Shown: positions 1 through 7,638, numbered from the stretch's first letter. The stretch is 8,600 nucleotides of DNA from Pirellulales bacterium (GCA_022844585.1 JALHLM010000247.1:1-8600), one strand, 5' to 3'. Numbers and translations: made by a program. Notes: a model not told the origin generated them from the sequence alone.

Positions 1-179
1 TGTTCGCCGCGCCCGTGGCCTACTGGTGCTGGTCCTACGGATTGGCGGGTCCGTAGCGAGGAAATAGTTGGCGACGCAAGTACATTGCAAGAAACAGCTT
101 ACGACGACCGAAAAACCCGCCGCTGGCCCCATCCCCAGCAGTATGGTTAAATTACCCAGTCACTACCTGTCAGTACCTG

Positions 180-199
180 CGCCGGCTGCAATGCCGGCG
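180..199 (+). other. hairpin just upstream of the phoH start
   Basis: A 7-bp perfect stem (CGCCGGC, 180-186, with GCCGGCG, 193-199) encloses the six-base loop TGCAAT. It ends nine bases before the preferred phoH ATG at 209 and contains the alternative ATG at 191. In the mRNA it could affect start access. It could equally be a chance structure in GC-rich DNA, or lie inside the coding region if an upstream start is used. Confidence 0.25.
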
Positions 200-208
200 T
201 GCCGCTGG

Positions 209-1156
209 ATGAGCGAAGCCACGATCTCGAAAGTCGACGCCCCGACGCTCTTGGCGTTGTTTGGGCCCGGCGACCAACATCTACGAGCGCTCCGCTCGGC
301 GCTCGGCGTCACCATTACGGCTCGCGACGATCAGATCCTGATTCGCGGCGACGCTGCGCCGGTGGCCAAGGCCGCCGATGTGCTCGAACAGTTCAAAGCC
401 CTCGTGCAACGCCACGGCGAGCTTTCCGCCGAGGACGTGCAACGCACGCTGACCACGCTCAACAATGGCGGCGCCGTCCGCAAGGCCGTGGCGATCGACG
501 TCTTCGCAGCCTCGCGCAAGATCGTCCCGCGCACGCTGGGGCAAGAGCGCTACATCGATTCCATTCGCGGGCACGACATCGTCTTCTGTTGCGGACCGGC
601 CGGCACAGGAAAAACCTACCTGGCCGTGGCGATGGCCGTCTCGGCCTTGAAGCAGGAATTGATCCGCAAGATCGTCCTCGTCCGCCCGGCCGTCGAGGCA
701 GGCGAGAGCCTGGGCTATTTGCCCGGCGATCTGGAAGCCAAAATCAATCCGTACTTGCGGCCGCTCAAGGATGCGCTCCGCGAAATGATGGACCACGACC
801 AGATCAAGCGGTTCGGCGAGCAGGACATCATCGAAGTCGTGCCGCTGGCCTACATGCGCGGCCGCACGCTCAACGAAGCGTTCATGATTCTCGACGAAGC
901 GCAGAATACCTCGGTCGCGCAGATGAAGATGTTCCTGACCCGCATGGGAAACGGCTCGAAGATCGTGATTTCCGGCGATACGACGCAGATCGACTTGCCG
1001 TCGCACCAGCGGAGCGGCCTGATCGACGCCGTGGAGCGCTTGCGCGGCATCCAGGGTATTGCACAAGTTCAACTCTCCGACGCGGACATCGTGCGCCATC
1101 GGTTGGTGCAGGACATCGTCCGGGCATATGACGACGGACCCAAGCGTCGCCGCTAA
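209..1156 (+). CDS. phoH: PhoH-like P-loop ATPase (PhoH/YbeZ family)
   Basis: This is a cytoplasmic PhoH/YbeZ-family ATPase, an RNA-associated P-loop protein that commonly works beside YbeY. From the ATG at 209 it is 315 aa, close to the family's usual length. Residues about 10-60 form a KH-like RNA-binding region. The Walker A motif GPAGTGKT is at residues 129-136 and the Walker B motif FMILDEAQN at 225-233. The sequence VISGDTTQIDLP follows and is typical of the family. The frame is open upstream to a TTG at 68, with further ATGs at 143 and 191. I chose 209 because MSEATI is where family similarity seems to begin; none of the candidates has a good Shine-Dalgarno sequence, so the start is less certain than the identity. 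It is followed 18 bases later by the HD membrane gene and is probably cotranscribed with it. The exact cellular role of PhoH is not settled. Confidence 0.93.
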   Translation: MSEATISKVDAPTLLALFGPGDQHLRALRSALGVTITARDDQILIRGDAAPVAKAADVLEQFKALVQRHGELSAEDVQRTLTTLNNGGAVRKAVAIDVFAASRKIVPRTLGQERYIDSIRGHDIVFCCGPAGTGKTYLAVAMAVSALKQELIRKIVLVRPAVEAGESLGYLPGDLEAKINPYLRPLKDALREMMDHDQIKRFGEQDIIEVVPLAYMRGRTLNEAFMILDEAQNTSVAQMKMFLTRMGNGSKIVISGDTTQIDLPSHQRSGLIDAVERLRGIQGIAQVQLSDADIVRHRLVQDIVRAYDDGPKRRR

Positions 1157-1174
1157 CACGGCGCCGCACCGACG

Positions 1175-3436
1175 ATGGCCAACGGCATACCTCGCCGCCG
1201 ACGAAATCCCCGCGTAACCACGCTCGACCTCCCGCCGAGCCGCTGGGAGCGCTACCGGACGGCCCTGCGCGATCCGGACGTACTGATGCGCGGCGGGCTC
1301 TGCCTGGTCACCTGTCTGGCGATCTGGGCGCTGATGCAGCCCTGGTCGCCGCCGTTCACGTTCCGCGAAGGCACAATCTCGCGCCGAGCAATCAGTTCAC
1401 GTGTCGAGTTCAAGCGTCAGGACGACGCCGCCAAGGAAAAGCTGGAAAATCAGGCCCGTAGCGAAGTCTATCCGGTCTTCAACCAGGATACGGCCCCCTG
1501 GCAAAAGCTGCAGGACGACCTGCACAACGCGTTGTTCGCGGTGGCCTCGGCGATGACCGCGGCGGAAGTGCGGCCGGAGGATTGGCTCGCTTTCGAACGC
1601 CCTGATGCACCCAAAAGCGAGGATCCCGCGGCATACGCTGCCGCGATCGAACAGTTTCGCGCGGTACTCGGCGGAGCGGAGCAGGTCGGCAAAGTGGACG
1701 ACGCCGTCAAGCGTGCCTTAGCCCCGTTCGTCGAACGCGGCCGACTCGGCGAATTCCCACGCGACGGGCTGTTCCGCTACGACCAAATCCAGGTGCAAGC
1801 CGTCGGCAAGCCAGAAACACGCCGCCTGGTCGGCATCACAGAAGTCATGTTCGACGACCGCGCCGAAAAGATCCGCGTGGCGCTGTCGAACGAGATCGAG
1901 GATTTGACGATCCGCCAACGGGTGACGAATTTCTTGATCCCGCGATTGCCAAAGGAGACCCTCTCACTCAGTCCGGACGAAACCCGCATTGTCCAAGACA
2001 ACGCGGCAAAGTTGGTCCCCGATCAGTTCGTTACGTACGGCAAAGGCCAGACGCTCGTCGAACCGGGCGTGCCGCTCACGTTGGAGCTGCTGGAACTCCT
2101 GCGACTCGAACATGGGCATTATCTACGCACACGCACCCGGACCGATATGTCCTTACGCGGCGCCGCGGTGATGGTGCTGGTCCTGGCCTTTTGTAGCGTC
2201 TGGGTGCTGTACCTTTCGCGACGAGAACCCGAGTTGCTCCGCGATCTGCGGCGCTTCTCGACGTTGCTATTGATGATCGTCGTGACGCTCTTGTTGGCGC
2301 GCTGGATGGCCTACGACCCCTACCGCGCGGAGTTGATTCCGCTGTTGCTGTTCGGGATGATCGTCGGCATCGCCTATCGCCGCGAATTGGCGATGGTCCT
2401 CACCGGCTCGCTGGCCGCGATGCTGCTGATGGCGGGACGTAATTTCCTGGGCGATTTCCTCACGCTGATCGCGGTCAGTGTGACCGGCATTTTGCTACTC
2501 GATCACATTCGCAGCCGCAGCAAGTTGATCAAAGTCGGCGTCATCGCCGGCGCCGTCGCGTTCACGATGTCCTTCGCGGTCGGCATGCTCGAAGAGCAAG
2601 ACCCGCAACTCGTGCTTAAATACGCGTTGCTAAACGGGCTTTGGGCGATCGTCGCCGGCTTCCTCATCACCGGCCTGCTGCCGTTCATCGAGAGCCTGTT
2701 CGGCGTGCTGACCGAAATCAGCCTGCTGGAACTGGGTGACGTCGCGCATCCGCTATTACAGGAGTTGGTACGCCGCGCGCCAGGTACGTACAACCATTCG
2801 ATCAACGTCGCGTCGCTCTCGGAGGCCGCCGCCGAGTCGATTGGCGCGCAGGGCTTGCTCTGCCGCGTGGGGGCGTACTTCCACGACATCGGCAAGATGC
2901 TCAAGCCGGGCTACTTCGCCGAAAACCAGGGGCAGGAGGCCAACCGGCACGACTCGCTGGTGCCGGCCATGAGCACGCTCATTATCATCGCCCATATCAA
3001 GGACGGCGCCGATTTGGCGCGGCAGCACCATCTACCGCAGCCCATCATCGACCTGATCGAACAGCACCATGGTACGACGCTCGTCGAGTACTTCTACCGC
3101 CGCGCCAGCGAACTCAGCGAAGCCAATCCCGACGCCGGCGAGGTGGAGGAGAACGCCTTCCGCTATCCCGGGCCGAAGCCGCAGTCGAAAGAAGCGGCGG
3201 TCCTGATGCTGGCCGACGCCGTGGAGAGCGCTTGCCGCACCCTGGTGGAGCCAACGCCGGCCCGCATCGACAGCCTCGTCGAGCAGATCACCCGGAAGCG
3301 GCTGCTCGACGGCCAGTTCGACGAATGCAATATCACGCTCGAAGAAGTCCACACCGTCGAAGATAGTCTGGTCAAATCCCTCACCGCGGTGTATCACGGC
3401 CGCGTGAAGTACCCGGAACAACAGCGGACGGCGTGA
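1175..3436 (+). CDS. pgpH: 7TM-HD membrane phosphodiesterase (YqfF/PgpH family), probable c-di-AMP hydrolase
   Basis: This 753-aa inner-membrane protein has the architecture of YqfF/PgpH, which hydrolyses cyclic di-AMP to pApA. A basic N-terminus (RRRR at 7-10) precedes TM1 at about 38-56. A large extracytoplasmic 7TMR-HDED-type domain spans about 60-324, a multi-spanning 7TM block about 325-515, and a cytoplasmic HD domain about 523-700. Expected metal ligands are visible: H541 (in TYNHS), H570-D571 (in YFHDIGK), H592 (NRHDS), H607 (IIAHIKDG), H631 (EQHHGT) and D681 (LADAVES). The HD site therefore appears intact. The ATG at 1175 gives the full basic N-terminus, but no clear Shine-Dalgarno sequence precedes it. 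The gene lies between phoH and ybeY, as yqfF does in Firmicutes. The substrate is assigned from the family; no cyclase gene is in the window to confirm c-di-AMP use. Confidence 0.92.
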   Translation: MANGIPRRRRNPRVTTLDLPPSRWERYRTALRDPDVLMRGGLCLVTCLAIWALMQPWSPPFTFREGTISRRAISSRVEFKRQDDAAKEKLENQARSEVYPVFNQDTAPWQKLQDDLHNALFAVASAMTAAEVRPEDWLAFERPDAPKSEDPAAYAAAIEQFRAVLGGAEQVGKVDDAVKRALAPFVERGRLGEFPRDGLFRYDQIQVQAVGKPETRRLVGITEVMFDDRAEKIRVALSNEIEDLTIRQRVTNFLIPRLPKETLSLSPDETRIVQDNAAKLVPDQFVTYGKGQTLVEPGVPLTLELLELLRLEHGHYLRTRTRTDMSLRGAAVMVLVLAFCSVWVLYLSRREPELLRDLRRFSTLLLMIVVTLLLARWMAYDPYRAELIPLLLFGMIVGIAYRRELAMVLTGSLAAMLLMAGRNFLGDFLTLIAVSVTGILLLDHIRSRSKLIKVGVIAGAVAFTMSFAVGMLEEQDPQLVLKYALLNGLWAIVAGFLITGLLPFIESLFGVLTEISLLELGDVAHPLLQELVRRAPGTYNHSINVASLSEAAAESIGAQGLLCRVGAYFHDIGKMLKPGYFAENQGQEANRHDSLVPAMSTLIIIAHIKDGADLARQHHLPQPIIDLIEQHHGTTLVEYFYRRASELSEANPDAGEVEENAFRYPGPKPQSKEAAVLMLADAVESACRTLVEPTPARIDSLVEQITRKRLLDGQFDECNITLEEVHTVEDSLVKSLTAVYHGRVKYPEQQRTA

Positions 3437-3466
3437 GTAAGTCACCTCCGACACTAAGCCCCGCCA

Positions 3467-3571
3467 ACACCAGCCCGTAGCGCCAGCGAGGGAGAGTTGA
3501 CGCCGCCTTGGCGCAAGAGATCAAACTCTCAACGACGTCGTCTCCCCCTCGCTTGCGCTACGGGCTAGTGT
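3467..3571. repeat. palindromic interspersed element, copy 1 (REP/MITE-like)
   Basis: This is a non-coding imperfect palindrome. The left arm at 3472-3496 (begins AGCCCGTAGCGC) and the right arm at 3542-3566 (ends GCGCTACGGGCT) are 25 bp each and complementary except at two positions. ACAC/GTGT tips extend the arms to 3467-3571, with one further mismatch. Nested inside are GAGAGTT (3492-3498) with AACTCTC (3524-3530), and CGCC (3501-3504) with GGCG around the centre. The RNA or extruded DNA could fold into a long stem. A second copy starts after recO. It carries no open frame of note and no transposase, so it fits a REP/MITE-type element mobilised in trans. It fills most of the 160-base gap between pgpH and ybeY, where it could end or process the transcript. 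The origin is inference; the palindrome and the repetition are seen directly. Confidence 0.85.
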
Positions 3572-3596
3572 GAATGTTTTGCCTGACTCTTGGCCG

Positions 3597-4076
3597 ATGA
3601 TCGTCGTCGAAGTCACCAACCGCCAGACCCGGCTCCCAATCGATGCCACTCGATTGGCCGAAGTCGTGCGCTCCGTGCTCGTCGGCGAAGGCCGGGCCGA
3701 GGGCCAGGTCAGCCTGGCGATCGTCGACGGCGAATCGATGCACGAACTCAATCGCCGCCATCTCGCCCACGACTATCCCACGGACGTCCTGAGCTTTGTC
3801 TTGGAACAGACGGACGACCAGCTGGAAGGGGAGATCATCGTCAGCGCCGACGAGGCGCTGCTGAACGCGCCGCGGTTCGAACTCGCGCCGGCGGCGGAGC
3901 TCACGCTTTACGCTATTCACGGCGCCCTGCATCTTTGCGGGTACGACGACCTGGACGAGGAAGCCGCCGCGGTGATGCGTTCCCGCGAACGACATTGGCT
4001 CGCCGCGCATGGTTTGCCTACGACGAGCCGCGAAGAAGCGCAACGGCGGCCGGCCACGGCGGAGCAGGGGCCGTGA
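3597..4076 (+). CDS. ybeY: YbeY-family endoribonuclease / rRNA maturation factor
   Basis: YbeY is a small cytoplasmic metal-dependent RNase used in 16S rRNA 3'-end maturation and ribosome quality control. From the ATG at 3597 the protein is 159 aa, a normal family length. It carries the YPTDVLSF signature (residues about 60-68) and the metal-site motif HGALHLCGYDD, with H108 and H112. The third ligand position (E. coli H124) is D118, and the position of the conserved E. coli Arg59 is L56. The open frame reaches back to a GTG at 3570, but that codon lies inside the palindromic element, so I prefer 3597, which starts MIVVEV. There is no clear Shine-Dalgarno sequence. The stop overlaps the next gene's ATG by one base, indicating translational coupling. 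Family assignment is firm; unchanged catalytic chemistry is less so. Confidence 0.93.
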   Translation: MIVVEVTNRQTRLPIDATRLAEVVRSVLVGEGRAEGQVSLAIVDGESMHELNRRHLAHDYPTDVLSFVLEQTDDQLEGEIIVSADEALLNAPRFELAPAAELTLYAIHGALHLCGYDDLDEEAAAVMRSRERHWLAAHGLPTTSREEAQRRPATAEQGP

Positions 4077-5407
4077 TGGATCAATCCCTCTATATCGCGG
4101 CAGCCGTCTGTTTGCTGGCCACGCTCTGCGCCTCCTGGGCGGCCAGATCGCTGCATCACTTTTCCCGCAGCAGGCTTGAAGAGCTCTGCCGGCAACGCAA
4201 TCGCCGCGACCTGCTTGGCGAAGTGCTGTTGCGCCATGAAGAAGTCGCCCTGGCGGTCGATTGCTGGGCGCTGGTCTTCGGGCTGTTGACGGTACTCTGT
4301 TTCGTGAGCGCCCATTGGCTCCGTCATTTGGAAGGCGCCGCCGACGCGCCGCTGGGCGGAACGGCCTGGGGCCTGGATCTCGCCGCCTGCGTCGTGGCGT
4401 TGCTCTTCGCGCGACTCTGGCTTCCCGAGGCCATGGCGCGACTTTGGGCGGAGCCGCTCTTGGTCCGCACCTGGCCGTTCTGGTTGATCGTCTCTTCACT
4501 GGCTCGGCCGCTAACGCTCGGCGGAGAATTGATCAACGCGTTCTTGCACCGCCTCGCGGGTCGCGAGCAATCCGTCCCGTCGGCGGCTTCGATCGAGGAA
4601 GAAATCCGCACGATCCTCACCGAAGGTCATCGCGAAGGCCTGCTTGAGGAAGAAGCCCGGGAGATGATCGAAGGCGTGATCGAGCTACGCGATTGCGAAG
4701 TCTCGGAAGTCATGACGCCGCGCACCGAGATGCTCTGCATTTCGGTGCATCTCGATTGGCCCGAAATGCTCCGGTTCGTCAACCAGGCCGGACACACGCG
4801 CATCCCGGCCTACGACAAAAACCGCGATGACGTGGTTGGCATCCTGTTCATCAAAGACATGCTGCCGGAATTGGCGAAGGAAAACCCGCGCGATCGCAAG
4901 CCGATGCTGGAAATCCTCCGCAAGCCGTATTTCGTGCCGGAGACCAAACAGGTCAACGACCTGTTGCAGGAATTCCAGGTCACCCGCAATCACATGGCGG
5001 TCGTGCTCGACGAATACGGCGGCGTGAGCGGCCTGGTCACCATCGAGGACGTGCTGGAGGAAATCGTCGGCGAGATCGTCGACGAACACGACGAAGCCCT
5101 GGTCGAAGGCATCCGCGTGCTGAACGAGCGCGCCTGCGAAGCGATGGCCCGGGTGCATATCGACGAGATCAACGAGCAACTCAACACGCGTCTCCCGGAC
5201 GACGAAGAGTTCGACACCATCGGCGGCTTCGTCTTCCACGAACTCGGCCGCATCCCAGCTCGCGGCGAACAACTCGTCTGGCAGAACGTGCGCATCACGG
5301 TCATCGACGTCTCCCGCCGACGCATCGAACGCGTCCGCGTGGAAATCATGGACCCTGCGGAGACGGCAGGGAAGGATGAAGTGCGGTTGGCAAATGAGGA
5401 GCGTTGA
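4076..5407 (+). CDS. HlyC/CorC-type membrane protein with CBS pair and CorC C-terminal domain
   Basis: This 443-aa protein has the CorC/CNNM layout. Predicted membrane segments lie at about 5-22, 58-79, 97-115 and 129-146. A helical linker (about 170-208) leads to CBS 1 (about 212-270, starting VMTPRTEM) and CBS 2 (about 283-345, with DEYGGVSGLVTIEDVLEEIVGEI). A CorC_HlyC transporter-associated domain follows at about 353-435 (DEEFDTIGGFV). Family members bind nucleotides through the CBS pair and many affect Mg2+ or Co2+ handling. The cytoplasmic half is very typical, but the membrane half is divergent: the usual SGSET-like N-terminal motif and the GEIIPK-like motif are not recognisable (the latter region reads RLWLPEAMAR). 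Transport activity is therefore doubtful. The ATG at 4076 overlaps the ybeY stop (TGATG), so the two are coupled. A longer frame from 3590 is only a reading of ybeY in another frame. Confidence 0.9.
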   Translation: MDQSLYIAAAVCLLATLCASWAARSLHHFSRSRLEELCRQRNRRDLLGEVLLRHEEVALAVDCWALVFGLLTVLCFVSAHWLRHLEGAADAPLGGTAWGLDLAACVVALLFARLWLPEAMARLWAEPLLVRTWPFWLIVSSLARPLTLGGELINAFLHRLAGREQSVPSAASIEEEIRTILTEGHREGLLEEEAREMIEGVIELRDCEVSEVMTPRTEMLCISVHLDWPEMLRFVNQAGHTRIPAYDKNRDDVVGILFIKDMLPELAKENPRDRKPMLEILRKPYFVPETKQVNDLLQEFQVTRNHMAVVLDEYGGVSGLVTIEDVLEEIVGEIVDEHDEALVEGIRVLNERACEAMARVHIDEINEQLNTRLPDDEEFDTIGGFVFHELGRIPARGEQLVWQNVRITVIDVSRRRIERVRVEIMDPAETAGKDEVRLANEER

Positions 5408-5433
5408 GGCACCTTGCGCCGCAGTTGTATATT
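5404..5433 (+). promoter_or_regulatory. possible promoter of the SMI1/KNR4 gene
   Basis: TTGAGG (5404-5409, overlapping the stop of the CBS gene) and TATATT (5428-5433) form a sigma70-like pair with an 18-base spacer, matching the consensus at 4 of 6 and 5 of 6 positions. Transcription would start near 5440, inside the adjoining inverted repeat. This is a pattern match only. Confidence 0.35.
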
Positions 5434-5459
5434 GATTGGCGAAATAGAGTTGCCAATCA
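5433..5459. promoter_or_regulatory. 8-bp inverted repeat, possible operator
   Basis: TGATTGGC (5433-5440) and GCCAATCA (5452-5459) are perfectly complementary with an 11-base AT-rich spacer. The site overlaps the predicted -10 box and start point of the SMI1/KNR4 gene, as expected for a repressor operator. As RNA it could instead be a hairpin ending the CBS-gene transcript, but no T-run follows. No regulator gene is nearby. Confidence 0.35.
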
Positions 5460-5518
5460 GATCGCCATTCAAGCTGTAGGTTCGGTGCATCCCCTCGCCT
5501 ACGATCAGGAGATTCGCT

Positions 5519-6058
5519 GTGGCAAATACGTTCCACAACTTCGATGTAGCAGGGTTCTGGGAACCGTCGGATTACGCCCTGAAAGAGTATGTCGGTGAAC
5601 CGATCACTGACGCTGCGATCGCCGCCGTGGAGCGCGAGTTGGGGTTCAAGCTGCCGGCCTCGTACGTTGATCTGATGCGATTTCAGAACGGCGGCATTCC
5701 TCGACGGACATGCTACCGCACGACGGAGAGAACCACATGGGCACATGACCATATTGCAATTACCGGCATTTATTCAATTGGCTCGAACAAATCTTGCTCG
5801 CTTTGTGGCACTTTCGGAGGTTCATTTTGGACGGACGAATGGGGCTATCCGCCAATTGGCGTCTACTTCGCTGACTGCCCTTCCGCCGGCCACGACATGG
5901 TTTGCCTGGACTATCGATCTTGCGGACCGAAGGGTGAACCTAAGGTGGTGCATATCGATCAGGAATGGGACTACAAAATTACACTTTTGGCGAATACATT
6001 CGAAGAGTTCATTCGCGGACTGGAAGACGACTCGGCGTTTGACACCGATGGCGAATGA
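5519..6058 (+). CDS. SMI1/KNR4 (SUKH-superfamily) protein, possible immunity protein
   Basis: This 179-aa soluble protein fits the SMI1/KNR4 (SUKH) family. Residues about 29-59 carry the family start, a helix then LGFKLPASYVDLMRFQNGG. The C-terminal part (YFADCPSAGHDMVCLDY, then GEPKVVHIDQE, then LANTFEEFIRGL) matches the usual end of the fold. Many bacterial SUKH proteins are immunity proteins against polymorphic or contact-dependent toxins. The GTG start at 5519 is supported by AGGAG at 5507-5511, seven bases upstream, one of only two good ribosome-binding sites in the window. The base composition looks less GC-rich than the flanking conserved genes, and the gene sits between corC-type and recO genes that are ancestral neighbours, suggesting acquisition. 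No toxin gene is visible beside it, so it would be an orphan immunity gene or have another role. Family is well supported; function is inference. Confidence 0.85.
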   Translation: MANTFHNFDVAGFWEPSDYALKEYVGEPITDAAIAAVERELGFKLPASYVDLMRFQNGGIPRRTCYRTTERTTWAHDHIAITGIYSIGSNKSCSLCGTFGGSFWTDEWGYPPIGVYFADCPSAGHDMVCLDYRSCGPKGEPKVVHIDQEWDYKITLLANTFEEFIRGLEDDSAFDTDGE

Positions 6059-6061
6059 ACT

Positions 6062-6084
6062 GTCACATCGATCGATGCGGTGAC
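6062..6084. terminator. palindrome between convergent genes, possible bidirectional terminator
   Basis: A perfect 12-bp palindrome (6066-6077, CATCGATCGATG) lies inside a GTCAC/GTGAC inverted repeat (6062-6066 and 6080-6084), in the 29-base gap between two converging stop codons. The position suits a shared terminator, but there is no T-run on either strand and the stem is short and imperfectly nested. Confidence 0.25.
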
Positions 6085-6087
6085 TCG

Positions 6088-7537
6088 CTACTCTTTCACG
6101 TTCACCACGACGTTCTCAATCTTGATCGTCGGCTCCGGCTCCTCGCCCAGAGAAGCCTTGTCGAGCAGCCAGAGCCGCTCGTTATGAATTTTGAAGGCCA
6201 GCCGCAAGTCGTTTCCGTTTGATTGAATACGCAGCGATTGCGGCGCGAATCCCGCACCGACCGCGACATAGTCGCTGAACGTCTCCACGGCCTCCTCTCC
6301 CAGCGGCCCGCTCGACAAGCGATGTTCGAGCACCGTGGCGTGGGCGACGTCAATCACCATGACGCCCGTGGAGAAGCCGGTCGAGAAAAACGGGCCCCAG
6401 CTTGGACCGATCCCCAGACCGGCGGTAAAGCCACGCCCTTCCTTCAGGCGATACTGCAACGTGGCGCGTTCGTCGCTGATTTCGACCGCGTGAAAGACAA
6501 TGTTCTCCGGCTGCGAAAACAGCCACCGGAGCGGCGGCATGTAGGCGAATCCACGTAGACGGGCGATATCATTCCAACTGGGTCCCGTCGACGAGGCCTG
6601 GTTAATGCTCACCTGCTTCGCATTGCCGTCCGGTTCGATGAAGTCGTACTCATACGATTCCACGTCGCGCAATGGCGATGCATTCCAGGGCTTGGCGGCG
6701 TCGGCGACGCGCTCCAACAATGCCAGCGTCTGCGCCCGCAACGTCGCGTCGACGGGCGGCCCAAAGTATGGGTCCTTGGCGACAAGTTCCGCGGTGCGGT
6801 CAACGCCCAGGGCGTCCTGGATCGAATCCACAACGACAAAAAACGCCTCGCTCTCCGCGTCCTGGTTGACCGTCGCTTGAATGTGATAGCGCTGCGGATC
6901 GACGAGACGGATCGGCGGCGAGACGATTTCGACGCGTTTGCGCCGGACTTCCTGTTGTCGCTCTTTCGTCACTTTCGGATCGTCGCTTTCCTCGACGACC
7001 GGCTCGCGCACGACGACGATGTGCAGCGGTTCGTTGCGCGGCAACAGTTCCACCTGCCAGTCGCGTCCCAGGTAGGTGTCGGTACCATAAAAATCGTAGC
7101 GTCGCAACTTGACGCCACGCCCGCTGCGGAGTGACAGGCTTTGCTTCCAGCCTGCGGGGACGTCCCCCCTTCACTGCGATGGACGCATCCGCCGGCGTGC
7201 CCAGGACGGAATCGATGCGGCGCGGCGTATCGGAATCCGGCTCGTCCAGGGAGGGGCCGGTCGCTTGACGGGAGATTTCATATCGCCCGGGCAGATCGAT
7301 GGCCCACAGCGGATGATTCCGAAACGGCTTCTCTTCGAAGACGTAGTGACCGTCGGAATCCGTCAGCGCCGTCTTGCCGCCAAGGCAGGTGCCGACGCAG
7401 TCCCAGATTTTAACGCTCACGCCTGCCACAGGCCGTCCTTGCTCGTCTGTAACCGTGCCCTCTAGGTACGGGGCGGCGTCAACGGCCGCGGTGGACAAAA
7501 GTAACAGCCACCCGGAAAGGAAACGCAAAACGCTCAT
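6088..7537 (-). pseudogene. secreted carboxypeptidase-regulatory-like domain protein, frameshifted
   Basis: The gene encodes an exported protein in two frames. The ATG at 7537-7535 has AGGAG (7545-7549) seven bases upstream. A signal peptide spans residues 1 to about 22 (hydrophobic LSGWLLLL, then AVDAA). A carboxypeptidase-regulatory-like beta-sandwich domain follows at about 24-95 (EGTVTDEQGRPVAGVSVKIWD, TDSDGHYVFEE). After K123 G124 a run of six G (7164-7169 as C on the + strand) moves the reading out of frame. The original frame then turns arginine-rich and ends near 6800. Dropping one G restores G-DVPAGWKQSLSLRSG, which joins the second frame and runs to the TAG at 6088-6090, giving one 482-aa protein. 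I recognise no domain in the C-terminal 350 residues; they are beta-rich-looking and end in IENVVVNVKE. It may be a true pseudogene, a homopolymer sequencing error, or a gene read by slippage. Enzymatic activity cannot be inferred. Confidence 0.8.
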
Positions 7538-7585
7538 CGGCAATCTCCTATTCCCATGACAAGTTGCCCAGTTGCCACGGCGCGC

Positions 7586-7614
7586 ATTGTAAAAGATCGC
7601 CGAGCGCCTGACAG
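7586..7614 (-). promoter_or_regulatory. predicted promoter of the secreted-protein gene
   Basis: Read on the - strand, CTGTCA (7614-7609) and TACAAT (7591-7586) are separated by exactly 17 bases, matching the sigma70 boxes at 4 of 6 and 5 of 6 positions. The start point would be near 7579, giving a leader of about 42 bases with the AGGAG site. The pair, spacing and leader length agree well, but no experiment supports it. Confidence 0.42.
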
Positions 7615-7638
7615 CTAGCTCTCGCTCGCTAGGCAGGC
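7606..7638. repeat. inverted repeat in the divergent intergenic region
   Basis: GCCTG (7606-7610) pairs with CAGGC (7634-7638), and CTAGC (7615-7619) with GCTAG (7628-7632), around an eight-base loop, with an asymmetric internal bulge. It overlaps the predicted -35 box of the - strand gene, so it could be a regulator site. It could also be a decayed palindromic element. Confidence 0.3.

Noticed and set aside
3..56. Open frame at the window's left edge, a short hydrophobic tail ending FAAPVAYWCWSYGLAGP and a TAG
   Set aside because: It could be the end of an upstream membrane protein gene, but 17 codons are too few to support it, and another frame is open there too (to 67).
281..1159. Long - strand open frame opposite phoH
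   Set aside because: It is the antisense shadow of a confidently assigned gene in GC-rich DNA, with no recognisable motif.
3467..3571. Palindromic element considered as a CRISPR repeat or a structured riboswitch
   Set aside because: There is no regular repeat-spacer pattern, and the second copy after recO shows a dispersed repeat and not a gene-specific regulator.
3590..4075. 162-codon upstream extension of the CBS protein frame through ybeY
   Set aside because: The arginine-rich translation overlaps ybeY in another frame; the ATG at 4076 begins a normal membrane segment and overlaps the ybeY stop in the usual coupled manner.
4685..5752. 355-codon - strand open frame across the CBS gene and the start of the SMI1 gene
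   Set aside because: It runs antisense to two supported genes and shows no domain; it reflects codon bias of the + strand genes.
6800..7163. Arginine-rich continuation of the first frame of the secreted protein after the G run
   Set aside because: Its composition (RRRARAGRRGKRR) is that of out-of-frame reading, while the other frame gives a normal protein, so it is not a separate domain.
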